From Thiobacillus sp. 65-1059 (GTDB lineage Bacteria > Pseudomonadota > Gammaproteobacteria > Burkholderiales > Thiobacillaceae), in the NCBI GenBank assembly GCA_001897675.1, contig MKUE01000129.1, forward strand, positions 1 through 47,337: a stretch of 47,337 bases of DNA, given 5' to 3'. The notes beneath the pieces were generated by a model. That model saw nothing but the letters and a program-made list of their open reading frames with translations. It was not told the DNA's origin and searched no databases. The position numbers and the translations under genes were made by a program. Below, piece after piece: positions 1-6,924 of this stretch; positions within the stretch are counted from its first letter, which is position 1, and each line of letters begins with the position of its first letter.

Positions 1-195
1 GGCCTGCTGCACATCTCGCAGATCGCCCACGAGCGCGTCAATACCATCGGCGACTACCTGAAGGAGGGCCAGGTCGTGAAGGTGAAGATCCTGGAGGCCG
101 ACGAAAAAGGCCGTCTGCGCCTGTCGATGAAGGCCCTGCTGGACGCGCCGGCACCGGCAGCCAGCGACAGCGAAACACCGGAAACTGCGGGCTGA
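1..195 (+). CDS. pnp: polynucleotide phosphorylase, C-terminal end (partial)
   Basis: The window opens inside a plus-strand gene. The frame from base 1 encodes about 64 residues ending at a TGA (193-195). The segment reads [13 protein letters not shown], then [13 protein letters not shown], then [11 protein letters not shown], which is the S1 RNA-binding domain at the C terminus of polynucleotide phosphorylase. PNPase is a 3'-5' phosphorolytic exoribonuclease and degradosome partner. The short Ala/Pro/Glu tail after the S1 domain is normal for the family. An S1 domain alone also occurs in RpsA and in RNase E/G relatives, but the terminal position and the LSMKALL ending fit PNPase best. A strong intrinsic terminator follows 20 bases after the stop. 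Confidence 0.85.
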   Translation, partial: GLLHISQIAHERVNTIGDYLKEGQVVKVKILEADEKGRLRLSMKALLDAPAPAASDSETPETAG

Positions 196-214
196 AGCAC
201 CGCCTGCCGCCGCT

Positions 215-243
215 AAAACCGCGCTCCCGGGCGCGGTTTTTTT
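215..243 (+). terminator. Rho-independent terminator of pnp
   Basis: The GC-rich hairpin AAACCGCG / CGCGGTTT is followed by a run of seven T. It starts 20 bases after the pnp stop and its end nearly abuts the convergent histidine kinase gene. The same hairpin core recurs at about 2712 and 3281. Confidence 0.9.
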
Positions 244-247
244 GCGC

Positions 248-1630
248 TTACGCGGGCGGGAATTTCACGCTTGCCACCAGGCCCGTTCCGCCCTCCCCCG
301 CTTCCAGGCTTACCGCCGCGCCGTGCAAATGCGCGATGCGCTGCACGATCGTCAAGCCAAGCCCGGCCCCCCCCACGCCGGCGGACAGCCGATAAAATGG
401 CGCGAACACAGCGGTGCGCTGCTGTTCCGGGATGCCCGGGCCATTATCGGCCACCCGCCACGTCACGCCCTGTTCCGAACCGCATACTGTCAGTGTGATG
501 CGCGCCCCGCCATAACGCAGGGCATTGTCGATCAAATTGGCCAGCAGCTCCCGCAGCAATTGCGCATCGCCCCTCAGCCACGCTTCGCCGTCTTTCATCT
601 CGAAGCCGATTTCCACCCCTTTAGCCAATGCCTGCGGTGCCCATTCGCGCGCAACCGCCCTCATCACCTCTGCGCCATCCAGCCGGATCAGGCGCAGGGT
701 ATTTTCCGCGGCATCGACGCGCGCCAGGACGAGCAGCTTCTGAACCAGATCGCCCATGGTTTGAGTCGACCGCGCAATGCGCGCCAGCGCATGCTGCGCG
801 TCTTCATGCCGCGCGCTCGCAAGGGCGGCTTCGGCCTGCATTCGGATGCCGGCGATGGGCGTACGAAGCTGATGCGCCGCATCGGCGACAAAGCGCGATT
901 GCGCTTCGACCGCCTCCGACAGGCGCTGCAACAGCGAATTGATTTCATCCAGAAACGGCCGCAACTCCGCAGGCGTCCCCTCCAGCGGAACCGGGCTTAG
1001 ATCGAACGCCTGCCGTGCCGACAAGCGGTCCCGCAGCCGGCTCACCGGCTCAAGGCCGCGCCCGACGCCAAAAGCGATGGCAACCGCCGCCGTCAGCGTC
1101 ATGAGCAGCATCGGAATCACGATCGCCAGCGTGGCGCGCCCCGCCAGAACCGAACGGCGCGTCAGCGTTTCCCCCACCTGCACCAGCGCCGCGCCGCTTG
1201 CACTGGTGCCCTTGAGCGAAAGCGCAAATGCCGCCACCCGGACTTTTGCGCCATCCTTGACGCCGTCGTAGACGATCAGCCGGCCAGGCCTGAGCGGCTT
1301 TCGCGCGGGAAGACGCGGCATATCCCGCTCCCCCTCGATGACTCGTCCATCCGGGCCGGCGATGCTGTGAAACAACAGGTCTTCCTGGTCGAACACCAGC
1401 AATTCGCGCGCGGCGACCGGCAAATCCACCTGTACCCGGCCATGCAGCACCTCAACCCGATCTGCAAGCGCAAAGGTTCGCCGCATCAGCGAGCGATCGA
1501 ACGCCGCATTGATGAAATACTGGCTGGAAAAATAGGCGATGGCGCACAGCAGAATGAACAGCGGCAACATCATCGCCAGCATGCGGACGATCAGTTGCCG
1601 CCGCAGGCTTTGCCGCTTTTCCCGATTCAA
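248..1630 (-). CDS. two-component sensor histidine kinase (QseC/TctE-like)
   Basis: 460-residue inner-membrane sensor kinase. Transmembrane segments are visible at about residues 12-34 and 166-188, with a periplasmic region of roughly 130 residues between them, then a HAMP-like linker. The phospho-acceptor H-box (DAAHQLRTPIAG) places His at 253. The N-box (NLIDNAL) is near 365-371, G1 (DNGPGI) at 395-400 and G2 (GAGLGL) at 421-426, so the kinase looks catalytically intact. The start is a TTG at 1630, whose bases form a TTGA overlap with the stop of the response regulator; a rare start inside a four-base overlap implies translational coupling to the regulator. The length and layout match the QseC/TctE/PmrB class. 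The stimulus cannot be read from the sequence; that class senses cations, organic acids or catecholamine-like signals. Confidence 0.9.
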   Translation of the reverse strand: MNREKRQSLRRQLIVRMLAMMLPLFILLCAIAYFSSQYFINAAFDRSLMRRTFALADRVEVLHGRVQVDLPVAARELLVFDQEDLLFHSIAGPDGRVIEGERDMPRLPARKPLRPGRLIVYDGVKDGAKVRVAAFALSLKGTSASGAALVQVGETLTRRSVLAGRATLAIVIPMLLMTLTAAVAIAFGVGRGLEPVSRLRDRLSARQAFDLSPVPLEGTPAELRPFLDEINSLLQRLSEAVEAQSRFVADAAHQLRTPIAGIRMQAEAALASARHEDAQHALARIARSTQTMGDLVQKLLVLARVDAAENTLRLIRLDGAEVMRAVAREWAPQALAKGVEIGFEMKDGEAWLRGDAQLLRELLANLIDNALRYGGARITLTVCGSEQGVTWRVADNGPGIPEQQRTAVFAPFYRLSAGVGGAGLGLTIVQRIAHLHGAAVSLEAGEGGTGLVASVKFPPA

Positions 1631-2295
1631 CGCTCGGCCTCCAGCAGATAGCCGAGGCCGCGCAAAGTGCGGATCGCCACGCCGGAGCCTTCCAGCTTGC
1701 GGCGCAAGCGATGGATGTAGACCTCCACCGCATTCTCCCCCACGCCGTCATCCCAGCCGGTCAGGCGGTCTGCGATGGCCTCTTTGGCCGTGACGCGCCC
1801 GGCATGATGGAGCAGGATCTCGAGCACTTCCACCTCGCGTGCGGACAACACCAGCGGCGCCTCGCCAATGCAGGCTTGCCGATTGACGCTGTCGAAATTC
1901 AGGCGCCCGATGCGTATCTGGGTGTCGGCCACGCCATGCGCCCTGCGCAGCAGGGCCCGCAATCGCGCGAGCAATTCATCCAGCGCAAATGGCTTGAGCA
2001 GGTAATCGTCGGCGCCGGCATCCAGCCCCCGCACCCTGTCCTCGACCGTGTCGCGCGCAGTCAGAATCATCACCGGCAGGGTCGCGCCACGTTTCCGCAA
2101 GTTGCGCAGCACCTGCAGCCCCTCGCGCCGCGGCAGCCCCAGGTCGAGCAGCATGGCGTCGTAGGCATACCCCGCCAGCGCGTTTTCCGCCTGCACGCCA
2201 TCCCGGCTCCAGTCGACCGCAAAACCCGCCTGCCGGGTTGCCAGCATGACCGCCTCGCCCAGGGTTGGATCGTCTTCCACAAGCAGGATTTTCAT
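1627..2295 (-). CDS. OmpR/PhoB-family response regulator (QseB/TctD/PmrA-like)
   Basis: 222-residue response regulator. The receiver domain starts MKILLVEDDP. The phospho-acceptor is Asp51 in LLDLGLP, with conserved Thr79 and Lys101 (LLKPF). A C-terminal winged-helix DNA-binding domain follows (LSAREVEVLEILL, then VYIHRLRRKL and RGLGYLL). The ATG at 2295 was chosen because the receiver domain begins exactly there; the open frame extends further upstream without domain content. It overlaps the downstream kinase by four bases, so the two form an operon. The divergent intergenic region carries a GTAAG-N6-GTAAG direct repeat that this type of regulator could bind, and the same repeat precedes the second copy of the small exported protein. 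Confidence 0.92.
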   Translation of the reverse strand: MKILLVEDDPTLGEAVMLATRQAGFAVDWSRDGVQAENALAGYAYDAMLLDLGLPRREGLQVLRNLRKRGATLPVMILTARDTVEDRVRGLDAGADDYLLKPFALDELLARLRALLRRAHGVADTQIRIGRLNFDSVNRQACIGEAPLVLSAREVEVLEILLHHAGRVTAKEAIADRLTGWDDGVGENAVEVYIHRLRRKLEGSGVAIRTLRGLGYLLEAER

Positions 2296-2369
2296 GCCAA
2301 AAGTCTGACACAAAGCGTGCCCATCGCACACGAAATGCTTATCAAAAATATCCGTCTGAGCCGGTTTTC

Positions 2370-2385
2370 GTAAGGTTCCTGTAAG
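2370..2385 (+). promoter_or_regulatory. direct-repeat operator, copy 1 (GTAAG-N6-GTAAG)
   Basis: Two GTAAG half-sites at 2370-2374 and 2381-2385, with 11-bp periodicity, lie 10 bp upstream of a -10-like CATAGT (2396-2401). The arrangement, one helical turn between half-sites with the repeat overlapping the -35 position, matches how PmrA/QseB/PhoB-type regulators activate promoters. The site is also about 75 bp upstream of the divergent response-regulator start. Binding is inferred. Confidence 0.6.
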
Positions 2386-2465
2386 CGTGGCGCCGCATAG
2401 TGGCCGGCATGCAGTTGCAATCCGCGATTGCATGGCACCCTCACTTGACCACACAGGAGAAAATG

Positions 2466-2693
2466 ATGAGCAAACTGATGTCTTCCCTGGTCGCCGCGGC
2501 TATTGCCGGCGCGTTCAGCATGTCCGCTATCGCAGCCGACACGGCCGCGCCCCCCGCTGCCGGCGCCAGCTCCGCGGCCGAGAAACCCGCCGCCGCCCCC
2601 AAGAAGGCCCACAAAGCCAAAAAACACGTTGCCAAGGCCGCAGCGAAAAAGTCTGATGCTGCCGCCATGCCTGCCGAGCCCGCCAAGAAGTAA
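2466..2693 (+). CDS. small exported Lys/Ala-rich protein, copy 1 (acid-shock Asr-like composition)
   Basis: 75 residues. An Sec signal peptide (MSKLMSSLVAAAIAGAFS..., likely cleaved after SAIAA) precedes a mature part of about 50 residues composed almost entirely of Ala, Lys, Pro and Ser, with KKAHKAKKHVAKAAAKK and ending EPAKK. The second of two adjacent ATGs (2466) was taken as start because the downstream copy begins with the same MSKLMSS and because AGGAG at 2455-2459 is then six bases away. The low-complexity cationic mature protein resembles the acid-shock protein Asr of enterobacteria in composition, but that is similarity in kind, not proven homology. It is preceded by a regulator-type operator and promoter and followed by a terminator, so it is monocistronic. 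Likely role: periplasmic buffering or envelope protection (inference). Confidence 0.8.
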   Translation: MSKLMSSLVAAAIAGAFSMSAIAADTAAPPAAGASSAAEKPAAAPKKAHKAKKHVAKAAAKKSDAAAMPAEPAKK

Positions 2694-2711
2694 TTCTTCC
2701 GGGCCACAGCG

Positions 2712-2738
2712 AACCGCGCTCTCGGGCGCGGTTTTTTT
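2712..2738 (+). terminator. intrinsic terminator of small exported protein, copy 1
   Basis: The hairpin AACCGCGC / GCGCGGTT with a six-base loop is followed by T7. It has the same stem as the terminators at 215 and 3276. Confidence 0.88.
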
Positions 2739-2880
2739 ATGCCGGCGCGTCACGCGCCAGATGGCGGGCTCGCGCGAAGGCATGCGCTCATCTACAGAGC
2801 CGCCGTTGGGATCCTGGATCTCGCTGAGGCCGGGCGCATCGCGGCTGTCCGCACGGAACGATCGCGCAGCAAGTATCCGA
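2739..2880 (-). pseudogene. decayed 3' fragment of the hypothetical gene at 3305-3748
   Basis: Read on the minus strand, this stretch encodes DSRDAPGLSEIQDPNGGS and MPSREPAIWRVT. These align with DNLDTPSFIKIYDPNHLGS and MPPRELEMRGVVT of the intact gene at 3305-3748. The nucleotide strand also shares GTTGGGATC and AACGATCGCGCAG with it. The fragment lacks the N-terminal two-thirds, carries a deletion and a frameshift near the old stop, and has no start. It was copied together with the small-gene unit and then decayed. Its far edge is uncertain, because similarity fades after about 2880. Confidence 0.7.
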
Positions 2881-2948
2881 AACCTGGCAGATCCCGTCCA
2901 TCCAGCCCAAAACGCATCACGGGCGGAGGCTCGGTCAAGGCAAGCTTC

Positions 2949-2964
2949 GTAAGGTTCGTGTAAG
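2949..2964 (+). promoter_or_regulatory. direct-repeat operator, copy 2 (GTAAG-N6-GTAAG)
   Basis: Half-sites lie at 2949-2953 and 2960-2964, again 10 bp upstream of CATAGT (2975-2980). The spacing is identical to copy 1. The half-sites and the -10 are conserved although bases around them differ between the copies. Confidence 0.6.
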
Positions 2965-3042
2965 CATGACGCTGCATAGTGGCGTCATGCAGTTGCAGCC
3001 CGCGATTGCATGGCAACCTACTTGATCACACTGGAGAAATTG

Positions 3043-3261
3043 ATGAGCAAACTGATGTCTTCCCTGGTCGCCGCGGCTATTGCCGGCGCGTTCAGCCTGT
3101 CCGCCACCGCTGCCGACGCCCCCGCTGCCGGCGCCGCCCCTGCGGCTGAAGTGCACGCTGCCGCACCCAAGAAGGCCGAAGAAGCCAAGAAGCACGCTGC
3201 CAAGGCCGAAGCGAAAAAGTCTGACGCTGCTGCCATGCCTGCCGGGTCCGCCAAGAAGTAA
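3043..3261 (+). CDS. small exported Lys/Ala-rich protein, copy 2
   Basis: 72 residues, a tandem paralogue of the gene at 2466. The first 18 residues are identical (MSKLMSSLVAAAIAGAFS). The mature part is again Ala/Lys-rich (KKAEEAKKHAAKAEAKK) but has gained several Glu residues, so it is less basic than copy 1. The start ATG at 3043 has GGAG at 3033-3036. Both copies share the C-terminal motif KKSDAAAMPA and end in AKK, so both appear intact and under selection. It has its own operator, promoter and terminator. Function is unknown; envelope stress protection is the most plausible guess. Confidence 0.8.
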   Translation: MSKLMSSLVAAAIAGAFSLSATAADAPAAGAAPAAEVHAAAPKKAEEAKKHAAKAEAKKSDAAAMPAGSAKK

Positions 3262-3275
3262 TTCTTCACGGCCGT

Positions 3276-3306
3276 AAAAAACCGCGCTCTCGGGCGCGGT
3301 TTTTTT
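3276..3306 (+). terminator. intrinsic terminator of copy 2, shared with the convergent gene
   Basis: The hairpin AAAAAACCGCGC / GCGCGGTTTTTT has A and T runs on both sides, so it can work in both directions. It ends inside the stop codon of the minus-strand gene at 3305. Confidence 0.85.
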
Positions 3307-3748
3307 ATGCCGAATTATCGAGAAACGATTGCCACCAGCGTTTGCGCTGGCCTGTCACCACTCCGCGCATTTCGAGTTCGCGCGGCGGCATGCGGCTCAT
3401 CAGCCAGCCCGGCAGGATCGACGATTTGGTCGCGCTCGACCCACACGAACTGCCGAGATGGTTGGGATCGTAGATCTTGATGAAGCTGGGCGTATCCAGA
3501 TTGTCCGCGTAAACGATCGCGCAGTAATCTTCGTGATGCTCGCGCCGCAGCAGTTCATCCAGTTCGCGCATGAACTGCTGCACCTTGTCGGCAGAAGCTG
3601 GCGCCTGCGGCGCCTGCTGGCCTACCGCATAGAGATACCAGCCGGCCCCGGCATCCACTTTTTGCCAAAACGCCGTCAACTGATCCCAGCGCATCACGCT
3701 GTAAAGCAGCCCATTGTAATAACGGTCGAACTCGTCGGTATCTGCCAT
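3305..3748 (-). CDS. conserved hypothetical protein, 147 aa
   Basis: I do not recognise a named family. The start is placed at the ATG at 3748 (MADTDEFDRYYNGLLYS); the open frame runs further upstream, but that part overlaps dksA and looks like shadow. The protein is soluble, has no signal peptide or membrane segment, and is rich in aromatic and acidic residues. Visible landmarks are MRWDQLTAFW near residue 20, an acidic-basic stretch RELDELLRREHHEDYCAIVYADN mid-protein (quoted only to locate it), and IYDPNHLGSSCGSS toward the C terminus. It follows dksA on the same strand with about 50 bp between. Its 3' end was duplicated together with the upstream small gene and survives as a degraded fragment at 2739-2880. 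Confidence 0.75.
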   Translation of the reverse strand: MADTDEFDRYYNGLLYSVMRWDQLTAFWQKVDAGAGWYLYAVGQQAPQAPASADKVQQFMRELDELLRREHHEDYCAIVYADNLDTPSFIKIYDPNHLGSSCGSSATKSSILPGWLMSRMPPRELEMRGVVTGQRKRWWQSFLDNSA

Positions 3749-3801
3749 GGCGCGGATCAGCTTGCGAATCGGAAATAACCTGACAACCCGGTACGCCAGG
3801 C

Positions 3802-4221
3802 TTACTTGGCGACCTGGCGCTCGCGGATTTCCTCGAGCGTCTTGCAATCGATGCACAGGGTGGCGGTCGGTCGCGCCTGCAGGCGCTCCAGGCCAATCTC
3901 GACGCCGCAGGACTCGCAGTAGCCGTAATCGCCGCTGTCGATCTTGGCGACGGTCTCGTTGATTTTCTTGATCAGCTTGCGCTCCCTGTCCCGATTGCGC
4001 AGTTCCAGCGCCATGTCCGACTCCTGGGTGGCGCGATCGTTGGGATCGGCGAAGACGGTCTGCTCGTCCTGCATGGAGTGCAGGGTGGTATCGATGTCCT
4101 GCGACAGCTCGGCTTTCCAGGACTCGAGCATTTTGCGAAAATGCGCGAGCTGTTTCTCGTTCATGTATTCTTCGCCTTTTTTGGCCTTGTAAGGCTCAAA
4201 GCGCATCAAAGTTTCAGCCAT
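3802..4221 (-). CDS. dksA: RNA polymerase-binding transcription factor DksA
   Basis: 139 residues. The N-terminal coiled coil carries the conserved acidic tip DPNDRATQESD (residues 59-69), which inserts into the RNA polymerase secondary channel. The C-terminal zinc finger has Cys102, Cys105, Cys123 and Cys126 (CESC ... CIDC). With ppGpp, DksA mediates the stringent response: it represses rRNA and tRNA promoters and activates amino-acid promoters. Length and motifs fit canonical DksA; all four zinc ligands are present, so it is not a Cys-less DksA2. The start ATG at 4221 has a purine-rich AGAGAACGAG before it. It is divergent from the CbbY-type phosphatase gene across about 90 bp. Confidence 0.96.
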   Translation of the reverse strand: MAETLMRFEPYKAKKGEEYMNEKQLAHFRKMLESWKAELSQDIDTTLHSMQDEQTVFADPNDRATQESDMALELRNRDRERKLIKKINETVAKIDSGDYGYCESCGVEIGLERLQARPTATLCIDCKTLEEIRERQVAK

Positions 4222-4310
4222 CTCGTTCTCTTTGAAAATTTCGGTTCATCCAAAGCAAAGCAAAGCCCAACCCGACTTAATAACAGAATCATTTAACTGT
4301 CGCAACCCAC

Positions 4311-5069
4311 ATGACATTACACGCCCTACTCTTCGACGTTGACGGCACGCTTGCCGACACCGAGCGCGACGGCCACCGCCCTGCCTTCAATCAAGCGTTC
4401 AAGGATGCCGGTCTCGACTGGCACTGGGACGTCGCCCTCTACGGCAAACTGCTCGCCGTGACAGGCGGCAAGGAACGGATCAAACACTATATCGACCACT
4501 ATCGGCCGGACTATAGGAAACCGGACAATTTCGACGCAATGGTGGCCGATCTGCATCAGGCCAAAACCCGGCATTACGCGGCGCTCGCCGCGCGCGGCGG
4601 CATTCCGATGCGGCCCGGGGTCGAGCGTCTGCTGGTCGAAGCGCGTGCCGCCGGGCTGCGGCTGGCGATCGCCACCACCACCACTCCGGAAAACGTCACC
4701 GTGCTGCTGGAACACAGCCTGGGTGCCGGCACGCCGGACTGGTTCGAGGTGATCGCCGCAGGCGATATTGTTCCGGCGAAGAAACCCGCGCCCGACATCT
4801 ATCACTACGCATTGCAGAAAATGGGGCTCGGCGCCGCCGACTGCCTGGCCTTCGAGGATTCGGAGAATGGCCTGCGCGCGAGCCTGGGCGCCGGCCTGAA
4901 AACGCTCATCACGGTCAACGACTACACGCTGGAGCACGACTTCAGCGGCGCCGCCGTGGTGCTGTCCGACCTCGGCGACCCAGGCGCGCCCAACCGGCGG
5001 CTTGCCGGCGCCGATCTCGACCAGCCGTTCGTCGACGTGGCTTATCTGCAGGCGCTGCACCGCGGTTGA
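4311..5069 (+). CDS. cbbY: HAD-family phosphatase, CbbY type
   Basis: 252 residues. HAD motif I is DVDGTLADTE at about residues 9-18 with the nucleophile and acid aspartates. Motif II lies in the Thr run IATTTT, motif III is the Lys in AKKPAPDIY, and motif IV is AFEDSENGL. A helical cap domain sits between motifs I and II. This arrangement and length match CbbY, a sugar phosphatase that in autotrophs removes xylulose-1,5-bisphosphate, a misfire inhibitor of Rubisco. No Rubisco genes are in the window, so the Calvin-cycle role rests on the family and the inferred lifestyle. A phosphoglycolate phosphatase or beta-phosphoglucomutase activity cannot be excluded. Confidence 0.8.
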   Translation: MTLHALLFDVDGTLADTERDGHRPAFNQAFKDAGLDWHWDVALYGKLLAVTGGKERIKHYIDHYRPDYRKPDNFDAMVADLHQAKTRHYAALAARGGIPMRPGVERLLVEARAAGLRLAIATTTTPENVTVLLEHSLGAGTPDWFEVIAAGDIVPAKKPAPDIYHYALQKMGLGAADCLAFEDSENGLRASLGAGLKTLITVNDYTLEHDFSGAAVVLSDLGDPGAPNRRLAGADLDQPFVDVAYLQALHRG

Positions 5070-5121
5070 GCCGACAACAGGATTCAGGGGCAGGAACTCA
5101 GGGAATGAGCGCCCCTGTCCT

Positions 5122-5976
5122 CTAGGGATTGTGCATCAGCGCGGCTTCGAGCGTGTTTTCCAGCAGGGTGGCCACGGTCATCGGGCCGACGCCACCGGGC
5201 ACCGGGGTGATCCAGCTGGCACGCTCCGCCGCGGAATCGAAATCGACATCGCCGACCAGTTTGCCGTCGGGCATCCGGTTGATGCCGACATCGATCACGA
5301 TCGCGCCCTCGCGCACCCACTCGCCCGGAATCATGCGCGGCTTGCCCACCCCCACCACCAGGATTTCCGCCGAGCGCACGAAGCTTTCCAGGTCGCGCGT
5401 GGCACTGTGGCACACGGTGATGGTGCAGCCGGCCAGCAGCAGCTCCAGGCTCATCGGCCGGCCGACGATGTTGGAGGCGCCGACCATCACCGCATTCTTG
5501 CCGCGCAGTTCCTCGTTGGTCGCACGCAGCAGCGTCATGATGCCGCGCGGGGTGGAGGGCCGCAGCGTCGGCATTTTCACCGCCAGGCGGCCGATGTTGT
5601 ATGGGTGAAAGCCGTCGACATCCTTGTCGGGGCGGATGCGCTCGATCACCGTCTCGGCATCGATGTGCGCAGGCAGCGGCAGTTGCACCAGGATGCCGTC
5701 GATGGCCGGATCGGCGTTGAGCTGGTCGATCAGCGCCAGCAATTGATCCTGGGTCGCGGCAGACGGCAGATCGTGCGAGACGCTGGCCACGCCGGCACGC
5801 TCGCAGGCGCGCTTCTTGTTGCGCACGTACACCGCCGAAGCGGCATCGTCGCCGACCAGCACGACCGCCAGGCCGGGGCGGCGCTTGCCTTGCGCCTCGC
5901 GCTCGGCCACCTTGTCGTGGACTACTGCAAGTATGGTGTCGGCCATGGCCTTACCGTCGAGGATGCGTGCGCTCAT
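5122..5976 (-). CDS. folD: bifunctional methylenetetrahydrofolate dehydrogenase / methenyltetrahydrofolate cyclohydrolase
   Basis: 284 residues, the normal FolD length. The catalytic Tyr/Lys region is [13 protein letters not shown] near residue 50. The signature [10 protein letters not shown] is near 100, the NADP-binding segment GASNIVGRP near 170, and the C-terminal PGGVGPMT near 268. The enzyme interconverts 5,10-methylene- and 10-formyl-THF in the cytosol for purine, thymidylate and formyl-Met synthesis. The start ATG at 5976 gives MSARILDGK. It is convergent with the CbbY-type gene. In the gap, an imperfect hairpin (AGGGGC ... GCCCCT, about 5087-5117) without a T run is the only terminator-like structure. 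Confidence 0.96.
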   Translation of the reverse strand: MSARILDGKAMADTILAVVHDKVAEREAQGKRRPGLAVVLVGDDAASAVYVRNKKRACERAGVASVSHDLPSAATQDQLLALIDQLNADPAIDGILVQLPLPAHIDAETVIERIRPDKDVDGFHPYNIGRLAVKMPTLRPSTPRGIMTLLRATNEELRGKNAVMVGASNIVGRPMSLELLLAGCTITVCHSATRDLESFVRSAEILVVGVGKPRMIPGEWVREGAIVIDVGINRMPDGKLVGDVDFDSAAERASWITPVPGGVGPMTVATLLENTLEAALMHNP

Positions 5977-6039
5977 TAGGACAACCCTGAAGCAAAAGGG
6001 TGATTTTCCCGGAAACTCCCCCCCTTACTCAAGTGGAAA

Positions 6040-6068
6040 TTGACCCGGCCGATTCGCCGCGGTATAGT
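6040..6068 (+). promoter_or_regulatory. sigma-70 promoter of the tRNA operon
   Basis: TTGACC (6040-6045), a 17-bp spacer and TATAGT (6063-6068) give a near-consensus promoter. The inferred transcription start is near 6075 in a GC-rich stretch, typical of stringently controlled stable-RNA promoters. Confidence 0.85.
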
Positions 6069-6108
6069 CTCGCCTCTCCGAAATGCGCCTTGAGCGCCGC
6101 TAGGATTT

Positions 6109-6185
<77 letters not shown>

Positions 6186-6264
6186 CCCCGTTTTGCCCCC
6201 CAGGGGACGCCGATCCGCTAGGCGCCGAAGCAGTTGCGGAGTTGCACGCCCGAGAAGTGAGTCT

Positions 6265-6341
6265 CTGCCCGTAGCTCAACTGGATAGAGCACCAGCCTTC
6301 TAAGCTGGGGGTTACAGGTTCGATTCCTGTCGGGCAGGCCA
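6265..6341 (+). tRNA. tRNA-Arg (anticodon TCT)
   Basis: Acceptor CTGCCCG pairs CGGGCAG. Anticodon stem CCAGC/GCTGG flanks loop CTTCTAA, giving TCT. The T-arm is ACAGGTTCGATTCCTGT and CCA is encoded. Confidence 0.97.
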
Positions 6342-6375
6342 AGGTTTTCGTCGCCAGCATGCTGGCGACAACAAT

Positions 6376-6452
6376 GGTGGATGTAGCTCAGTTGGTAGAG
6401 TCCAGGATTGTGATTCCTGTTGTCGTGGGTTCGAGTCCCATCATCCACCCCA
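6376..6452 (+). tRNA. tRNA-His (anticodon GTG)
   Basis: Acceptor GTGGATG pairs CATCCAC, with the histidine-specific extra G(-1) opposite C73. Anticodon stem CAGGA/TCCTG flanks loop TTGTGAT, giving GTG. CCA is encoded. Third gene of the Pro-Arg-His order common in proteobacteria. Confidence 0.97.
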
Positions 6453-6475
6453 TCTCATTCGATCAGAAGCCGTTA

Positions 6476-6503
6476 CCAAGCCCGCGCCAGCGGGTTTGGT
6501 CTT
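6476..6503 (+). terminator. probable terminator of the tRNA operon
   Basis: Hairpin CCAAGCCCGC / GCGGGTTTGG with loop GCCA, starting 24 bases after tRNA-His. The following T run is weak (TCTT). Confidence 0.65.
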
Positions 6504-6534
6504 GTGCGCCGACCGTGCCCCGCGATGTCCGTCC

Positions 6535-6924
6535 TCATTCGCGAATCTCGCCGCCGGCATACAGCCAGCGCCCGTCCAGCCGCTCGAAGCGGCTCACTTC
6601 GTGCAGCTTGAACGCACGGCCATTGAGCTTGTAGCGCGCGACAAATTCCACCTCGGCATGGCTGGCGTCCAACAGCACATGCGCCTTCACTGCCAGCCCC
6701 AGCCATTGCGGGCGCGGGCCGGCGTCGAGATCCAGCGTCGCGGGGCGGGTAGCGGCATGCCAGGTAGCCAGGAGATAGGGCTCCAGACCATGCACATAGG
6801 CGCTGTAGCGCGAGCGCATCAGGGTTTCCGCATCCGGCGCCGGTTCGCCGGCGTGAAAGCGTCCGCAGCAGGCGGCATAGGTGCGCCCGGATCCGCAGGC
6901 GCAGGCTGGATCAAGCGTCTTCAT
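6535..6924 (-). CDS. YchJ-like SEC-C motif protein (UPF0225)
   Basis: 129 residues. The N-terminal SEC-C zinc motif is CACGSGRTYAACCG (residues 8-21), followed by an NTF2-like fold with the hallmark LMRSRYSAYVHG near residue 35. This is the architecture of the YchJ/UPF0225 family, whose biochemical function is not established. The ATG at 6924 overlaps the stop of the upstream esterase gene by ATGA, so the two are translationally coupled. The open frame extends far upstream, but only this start gives the family N terminus. Confidence 0.85.
   Translation of the reverse strand: MKTLDPACACGSGRTYAACCGRFHAGEPAPDAETLMRSRYSAYVHGLEPYLLATWHAATRPATLDLDAGPRPQWLGLAVKAHVLLDASHAEVEFVARYKLNGRAFKLHEVSRFERLDGRWLYAGGEIRE

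Larger units (their letters stand above)
2366..2944 (+). repeat. tandem duplication, unit 1
   Basis: Approximately 579-bp unit holding operator, promoter, small exported-protein gene, terminator and a decayed 3' end of the convergent gene. It is followed directly by a second unit starting near 2945. Identity is very high over the promoter and signal-peptide region and falls off toward the 3' end. Confidence 0.8.
2945..3530 (+). repeat. tandem duplication, unit 2
   Basis: Second copy of the unit that begins at about 2366: operator, promoter, small gene, terminator and then the intact 3' part of the convergent gene. The exact right edge cannot be set by eye. Confidence 0.75.

Noticed and set aside
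2292-2783. 163-residue minus-strand open frame over the first small gene
   Set aside because: It is mostly antisense to the small exported protein. Only its first 40 or so residues are meaningful, as the decayed fragment already listed.
6018-6024. C7 run before the tRNA operon promoter
   Set aside because: Short and outside any gene or promoter element; no reason to suspect slippage control.
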